From contig OY730171.1 of assembly GCA_963422465.1 (NCBI GenBank), forward strand, positions 2,976,001 through 3,040,000: 64,000 bases of DNA, written 5' to 3'. This stretch comes from Lichina pygmaea. Its lineage: Eukaryota; Ascomycota; Lichinomycetes; Lichinales; Lichinaceae. Below, in pieces: positions 59,422-64,000 of the stretch; positions within the stretch are counted from its first letter, which is position 1; each line of letters starts with the position of its first letter. Both the position numbers and the translations under genes were made by a program. The notes beneath the pieces were generated by a model that saw nothing but the letters and a program-made list of their open reading frames with translations, did not search any database and was not told the DNA's origin.

Positions 59422-60820
59422 AGGCGATGCTATACCTGGCTATAATTAGCAGGAGACGGACGTCTCCGGACGTATTCGCGACGCCGGGCGCTTCGTTCTT
59501 CGCCGGATCTCGATCGTTGACTGCCTCTTCCACCTGAAGTGGGGCCCGCTCGGACCAACCTCGAGTTACGGCGCCGCAAACCCCTTCGGATATTGTTAGC
59601 ACCCCATGCCCGTGCTGGCAGATTGCATGGGGAGGACTGGGAGCGACACGTTCCAGATGATTTCTTTTCTCTTCATCTTTTTGACCTCACTTCTTTAGGC
59701 CTACAGGTCGCTGGAAGAAGTACGTCCAGTAACTCGACACCTTCTTAATTGACGGTTATCTCCTGGAAGCTTTGGTTTATTATCTTGATTCTGCGAGAGC
59801 GCGCGAATGACTACGGAGCGTACTTAACCTGCTGTATCTGGCGAAGATATGCTGGGCAAGACGTGCTGGTCTAAACGAAGGCAGTGAAAGAGAGCTTGTG
59901 CCGGCGATCGGAGCAGGTCGACTCGAGGTGTGGCCTCAATTTTTCAAGCAGATGAGGTGGAACAGTGTTCCGGCGAAGCCCACCGACTTCTCTTTTGGCA
60001 GGCCACGGCATCGAGCTGTGTTCAGCTACGGAGGCACAGACGTACAGTGATGATGATTGAAATTGACAACCTGCTAGCAGTTTCCATCACATGACTGTTT
60101 GCTCTTTCTCCAGCTCAGTCAATCAGGCCGGATGCTTCAGGTCCCCGGTCTAATCATGGACGTCGGTCCCGGGCACGTACCTCCAGCCAACTGGGACAAT
60201 AATCATCAGTAAAGCCCCTGCAGATATCAATCGTGCTATACTCCGTACCGGTACTCCGTACTGTTGATCGGCCTCTTATCTCTCTACCAAATCACTTCAG
60301 GGATATTGCAGGGTCATTGACCAAAGCAAGCAGGTGCAACACTTCGACCATCTTTCCAAGCTCAAATAAATCACAGTTTTCCAGGGGGGCGCCCGTGTAG
60401 CAGCCAGGCTTGTTACTGTAGTCACCCCTGTCACTTGTCGTCATGCTTCGAGAGTCTAGTACACTAGCTCCGCATCACAAAGCCATTACGCAATCATGAC
60501 CAACTTCCACTGTCCAGCCCATAGGCTTCACTACAGCTACAATTTCAAGGATTACGTGAGACTAGTTGCCACAAGCACAAGGCTCACAGCTCGGACGCTC
60601 ATCAGCCCGACCGGTTGCAAGGATCAAGGACCTTGGCGGCAAGAGCTAGGATAGGCATGTGCGTGAGACCTCAGGGATTATATACGTAGCGAGCTCTCTT
60701 CTCCTTGCTGGGAACAATCAAGTCACTTTCACATTCATGGTCGTCGGGTTCGTAGACTGCCGGCTGAGGATCACCAACGCCACAGTACAATTCAAAAAAA
60801 GATAAAAGAAACATGGTTAG

Positions 60821-60942
60821 GTACATGCAACAGCGGGTATTCGCTGGTCGTCACCGACCCAACTACTGATCCGCCCCATTGTAGCTTATGTATGGCAGAT
60901 CGGACGGGATGCCCAGTTCTCTACAAGGTGTGGTCGCATGTG
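60821..60942 (-). repeat. 122-bp dispersed repeat, copy 2 (inverted)
   Basis: Reverse complement of 43696-43817. Confidence 0.85.
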
Positions 60943-61961
60943 ATCATAATGTGGAGAAATTAAGTATATACAGTATCCATCCCGTGATGATGGTAGCCTG
61001 CGGTGGTACCCCTCCGGGCCCTCATACTGTACGAGTACAGTGATACGTGCGTGTGTTGGGCTCTACGAGATACATACAGTACGTACAAGTCGCCCGAGGA
61101 AGGGTGTGGCAGAAGCAGCCTCCCTGCTACTCTACCATATCTCCACCTGCACAGCCGAACATCACCAGCAACTGCTTAGCCACATCAGCTTCGTAATAAG
61201 ACAGGTGGTTGACCCTGCCTCCAGCCTCCATCCATGAGTGATGCTTCTTTCTCTTTTTCAGTACCTCCGTACACCCGTACATATGTACCGTACTGATCTT
61301 CTTAAATCATTCCGCTTCTCAGCCAAGAGCACATTAGTGAGCAGTGTCACCTCCTTGTCTCTACGACTCGCTCTTCCATACCGGTACCCCTCCTACAGCA
61401 CTGAACCGTCACACTCAAGAGGAAGAAAGAACATGAAAAATAGCACATGCGGTGAGTACTTCCGGCTGGAGAAGTGGCGAATTTTGCTCAACTCAAAGAA
61501 ATCGAGGTTCTGCAAGTACGGCTTTCACGTTTTTCCTTCCTCTAGAGTGGTACCTGGGCCGCCCAAGCTGTGTTTCTTCAGTCAGATCTCAGACCGCGCA
61601 TCAAGTCTGCGTCCCGTGGCGCTCTTAACTACACGTACAGAGGAGATGCTACGATTTGGAACCGACGAGTGACATGCACATTATGGATAGCCTCGCGGCA
61701 AGTACTTCATTTTGAAGAAACCCCGCTCCACCTGCGAGAATGGGTATCATCCGGGTCTGAACACGTTAATTACAAAAATTTTCCTTCTTCCCCAAGATCG
61801 CCGCCTCTCCCATCCCCAATTGCCCCCTTTCATTCATCGCGCCATTCCGTAGCTGGTTCCCTCACAAGTCTTGACACCAGGTGGTTCAAGGCCACATGGG
61901 ACTACAGCCGCGTTAAAATTAGTCCAGCCGGACCTTTTCCTCCGAGACCGGCAGTGTACTC

Positions 61962-63290
61962 TCAAACAGACTCTGGAGCGCTGGTGATCTCGGCCTTGGA
62001 CGATGAAGGATCGGCTGCCTTTGCGTGGACAACGGTCGGCCTCGAACTACTGTTGCCGGATCGTGGCGGGCCGTAGGCCAGCCTCCCGAAGGTTTTCGGG
62101 AAGAGATGCTTCAAGAATGGTTTGAGGGAGGGAAGGCAACCGCAGATGACGGCCGTACCTGCTTCGAGAGCACTGAAGGGACGTCAGCCCGTGTTACTCT
62201 GGAGGTGGAGGCAAGGTGGAAGATGGCCCACCTTAAGATAACGGTCCAAAACGCTGCCCAAGGGGTCTCGGGGTCACGGGCCAGGTCAAGGAAGAATTTA
62301 AGCCTGACCATGCTCACGACGCAAACACTATGATGCAGGTCAGCTTCATGACATGGACGGATGGGGGGTAGCCAAGACTTACAGCGAGCCTGCGGCAAAC
62401 AAGACCGATATGGTGAGCTTTTGCCTCAACGGTAATCGCATCAACCATACACACGGCATCGGAAGGATCAAGATGAGAAAATCTGTGAGGATGTTGATGG
62501 CGCAACTTGTCACGGCAAGGGCGTCCGCGTTGATACAGTACCCCGGGCCTCCATTCCATCGTTTTTCCCGAGGCCTGCATTCGAGGAGGGCAGGAAAAAA
62601 GGCTGCGACGCTGAATCCTGCGACGAGAGAAATCACGCCGTACGCGGATCGCCTCAGCCGATGGCAGCTTCCGAAGATCCGGAGATATAATAACAGGATG
62701 GAAACTTTGATACAGCCAAGGTAGAGAATGAACAAGGCGTTCACCGGCGCGAAGTTCTACTCGACGGCACTCTGTAAGGGAGGGTCTGAACGCTTCTGCA
62801 AAAGACGACGGAGGGTCTGACCTTTACGGAGTCGAGCGCCTGCGCCAGACTAAGGTCCCATGTCCTGATGCCGGCAGCTCCATTCCCCACTGACGGACGT
62901 TGCTCAGCAACCAAGGACTCGTTCGTTTCCAAGCGGATTGGGACTCACGCTTGAGCGCAAAGGCAGACCATGCCGCTCCAACCGGCTACATCGCCGTCGT
63001 CAGCTGCCATCCAAGACCAAGGCCTTCTACCGAGGGTGAATTACCAGACACAGCAGGGTGACATAGTCATCGTACCACAACGCGCGGTTGATATACACCC
63101 GGGTATATATTCGGATCGCGACGAAGATGCAGGGCAGGACAAGGTAGAATATGACGAGGATTCTGACGATGTATACCCGGGAATCTGGGTTTTCGATGTC
63201 GCCCACGACACCAGGCGGAGGTTGAAAGGCCGGGACGTTCGAGGGATTGGCAAAGCGCATGCGCCCCGCTGGATCATCGACTGTGAACAT
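61962..63290 (-). CDS. PTH11-like rhodopsin-domain integral membrane protein
   Basis: Six exons join in phase: 63290-63045, 62985-62949, 62889-62822, 62756-62383, 62327-62232, 62172-61962 (stop TGA). All five introns are GT-AG and short (59-95 bp), several with CTGAC branch sites. The product is 343 residues. Family marks: IRIYTRVYINRALWYDDYVT at the TM2 end, GAAGIRTWDLSLAQ, LYLGCIKVSILLLYLRIF, INILTDFLILILPMPCVW, CVVSMVRLKFFLD, and AGTAVICGCLPSLKPFLKH at the last TM. The C-terminal tail is Ser-rich. This is the Pezizomycotina rhodopsin-domain family that includes the Magnaporthe surface-sensing receptor PTH11. No CFEM cysteines are seen before TM1, so it is the short type. The ATG at 63260 (MRFANPS) is an alternative start. 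The ligand is unknown. Confidence 0.88.
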
Positions 63291-64000
63291 GGCCACTGGA
63301 CTGTAGAAGTCTGAGGTGGACTATCCGGAGCAATGTTTGGACGGTTGCAGGAAGCCCAACCCAAGGTAGCTGGACAGCTGAACAGGCTAGCTGCAGGTCG
63401 TCTCCAGACATTGGCTCCACGGACCGGTGTGACAGGAGAACCACGACTCTCTTATGCATTGTCTCACTTTTCCTTGCCCTTTTCTTTCTTCTTCTTCTTC
63501 TTCGTCTTCTTCCTCTCAAGCTTCTCGGCGTGACGGCAAATCTCTGGCGATGGCTGCAGCTGTGGCTGCAGACGGGACAGACAACAGCCGGGCAGGGGTA
63601 GGGGCCCGTGGGCAGCCTGAAGCTCAGACGGGAGGGCCTGAGGGAACCACTACTTTACACGTAGTACGGAGTTAATGTACTCCGTACAGTACTTGACATA
63701 CGCACGTACGTACCCGTTACGTGTGCGTGGAACATGGTCAAGTCTCATGACCACGCTGGAGGAAAAGATGGAGGAAAAGCAAGACGGCGAGTAGTGTCCG
63801 GGCCTTCTTGACCAGCAACTGCGGTCTCCCGCCGAGCAACATGATTAGGAAACTTTCCAGGTACGCCAGGTACGGTAAGGTTCACCTTCTCAGGACCTTC
63901 CCTTCTCCACGTTCCGGCCTGTTGCACCATCATCCATTCACCCGGACCCAACCCCTGGATCGAGATTGGCTTCCTTTTTCGCCCGGGTCGGCGAACGGGT
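63291..64000. promoter_or_regulatory. 5' flank of the PTH11-like gene
   Basis: Contains a CTT-rich tract (63480-63515) and a cluster of CCGTAC palindromes near 63660-63720. No further gene supported. Confidence 0.35.

Larger units (their letters stand above)
57162..61961. other. 4.8-kb intergenic region
   Basis: The bZIP promoter (about 57162-57450) is followed by DNA with no supported gene. Holds a (CA)n tract, the second copy of the 122-bp repeat, and GTAC palindromes. Short frames here lack domains and codon regularity. Confidence 0.45.

Noticed and set aside
59068-59449. 125-residue frame ending in a His/Thr run
   Set aside because: The run is the (CA)n tract; no domain or splice support.

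Overview
The window looks like a nuclear segment of a filamentous ascomycete (Pezizomycotina; the order cannot be fixed from sequence alone). Host genes have short GT-AG introns with CTGAC-type branch points. The protein families are fungal: a DUF7580 protein, a degenerate C2H2 protein, a PTH11-like rhodopsin-domain receptor, an ARFRP1/Arl3 GTPase, a FYVE protein, a long tRNase Z and a fungal bZIP factor. The repeats are Ty3/Gypsy chromoviruses, Tad-like LINEs, a tRNA-derived SINE and a TA-flanked MITE. Intergenic DNA is peppered with GTAC/CCGTAC palindromes.

Layout. 1-221 is the start of a minus-strand gene that leaves the window. 222-8194 holds no gene I can defend, apart from one MITE (1872-2047) and microsatellites. 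8195-42699 is a transposon nest built on a small ancestral locus of two divergent host genes: a DUF7580 gene (minus) and a C2H2 gene (plus), about 0.5 kb apart before the insertions. A chromovirus (A, 9751-16290) split the DUF7580 gene. A Tad-like LINE (D, 16839-30603) landed in the shared promoter and itself carries a stack of LTR elements (B and an A-related fragment, 18914-27399). A SINE (32156-32594) split the C2H2 gene. A 5'-truncated LINE (E, 33039-42686) landed downstream and was split by a second A-family chromovirus (C, 35240-42327), which in turn carries a second SINE (37124-37558). Every one of these insertions except the inner ones of the B stack has a readable target-site duplication.

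42700-64000 is ordinary gene space. All five genes are on the minus strand: ARFRP1/Arl3-type GTPase (44791-45971), FYVE protein (46766-47976), tRNase Z (49751-53015), bZIP factor (54997-57161) and PTH11-like receptor (61962-63290). Intergenic stretches of 0.8-4.8 kb contain a second MITE copy, microsatellites and one 122-bp repeat present in inverted orientation 17 kb apart.

Points of most interest: the SINE and LINE E share their last ~45 bp, so E looks like the SINE's mobilising partner; the A/C chromovirus family carries an antisense ORF with Zn2Cys6-like cysteine spacing plus a coiled coil; the nest shows sharp blocks of CpG loss; and the two broken host genes look like a former divergent pair. 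These genes are not an operon. Functional links between neighbours in the right half are not evident.
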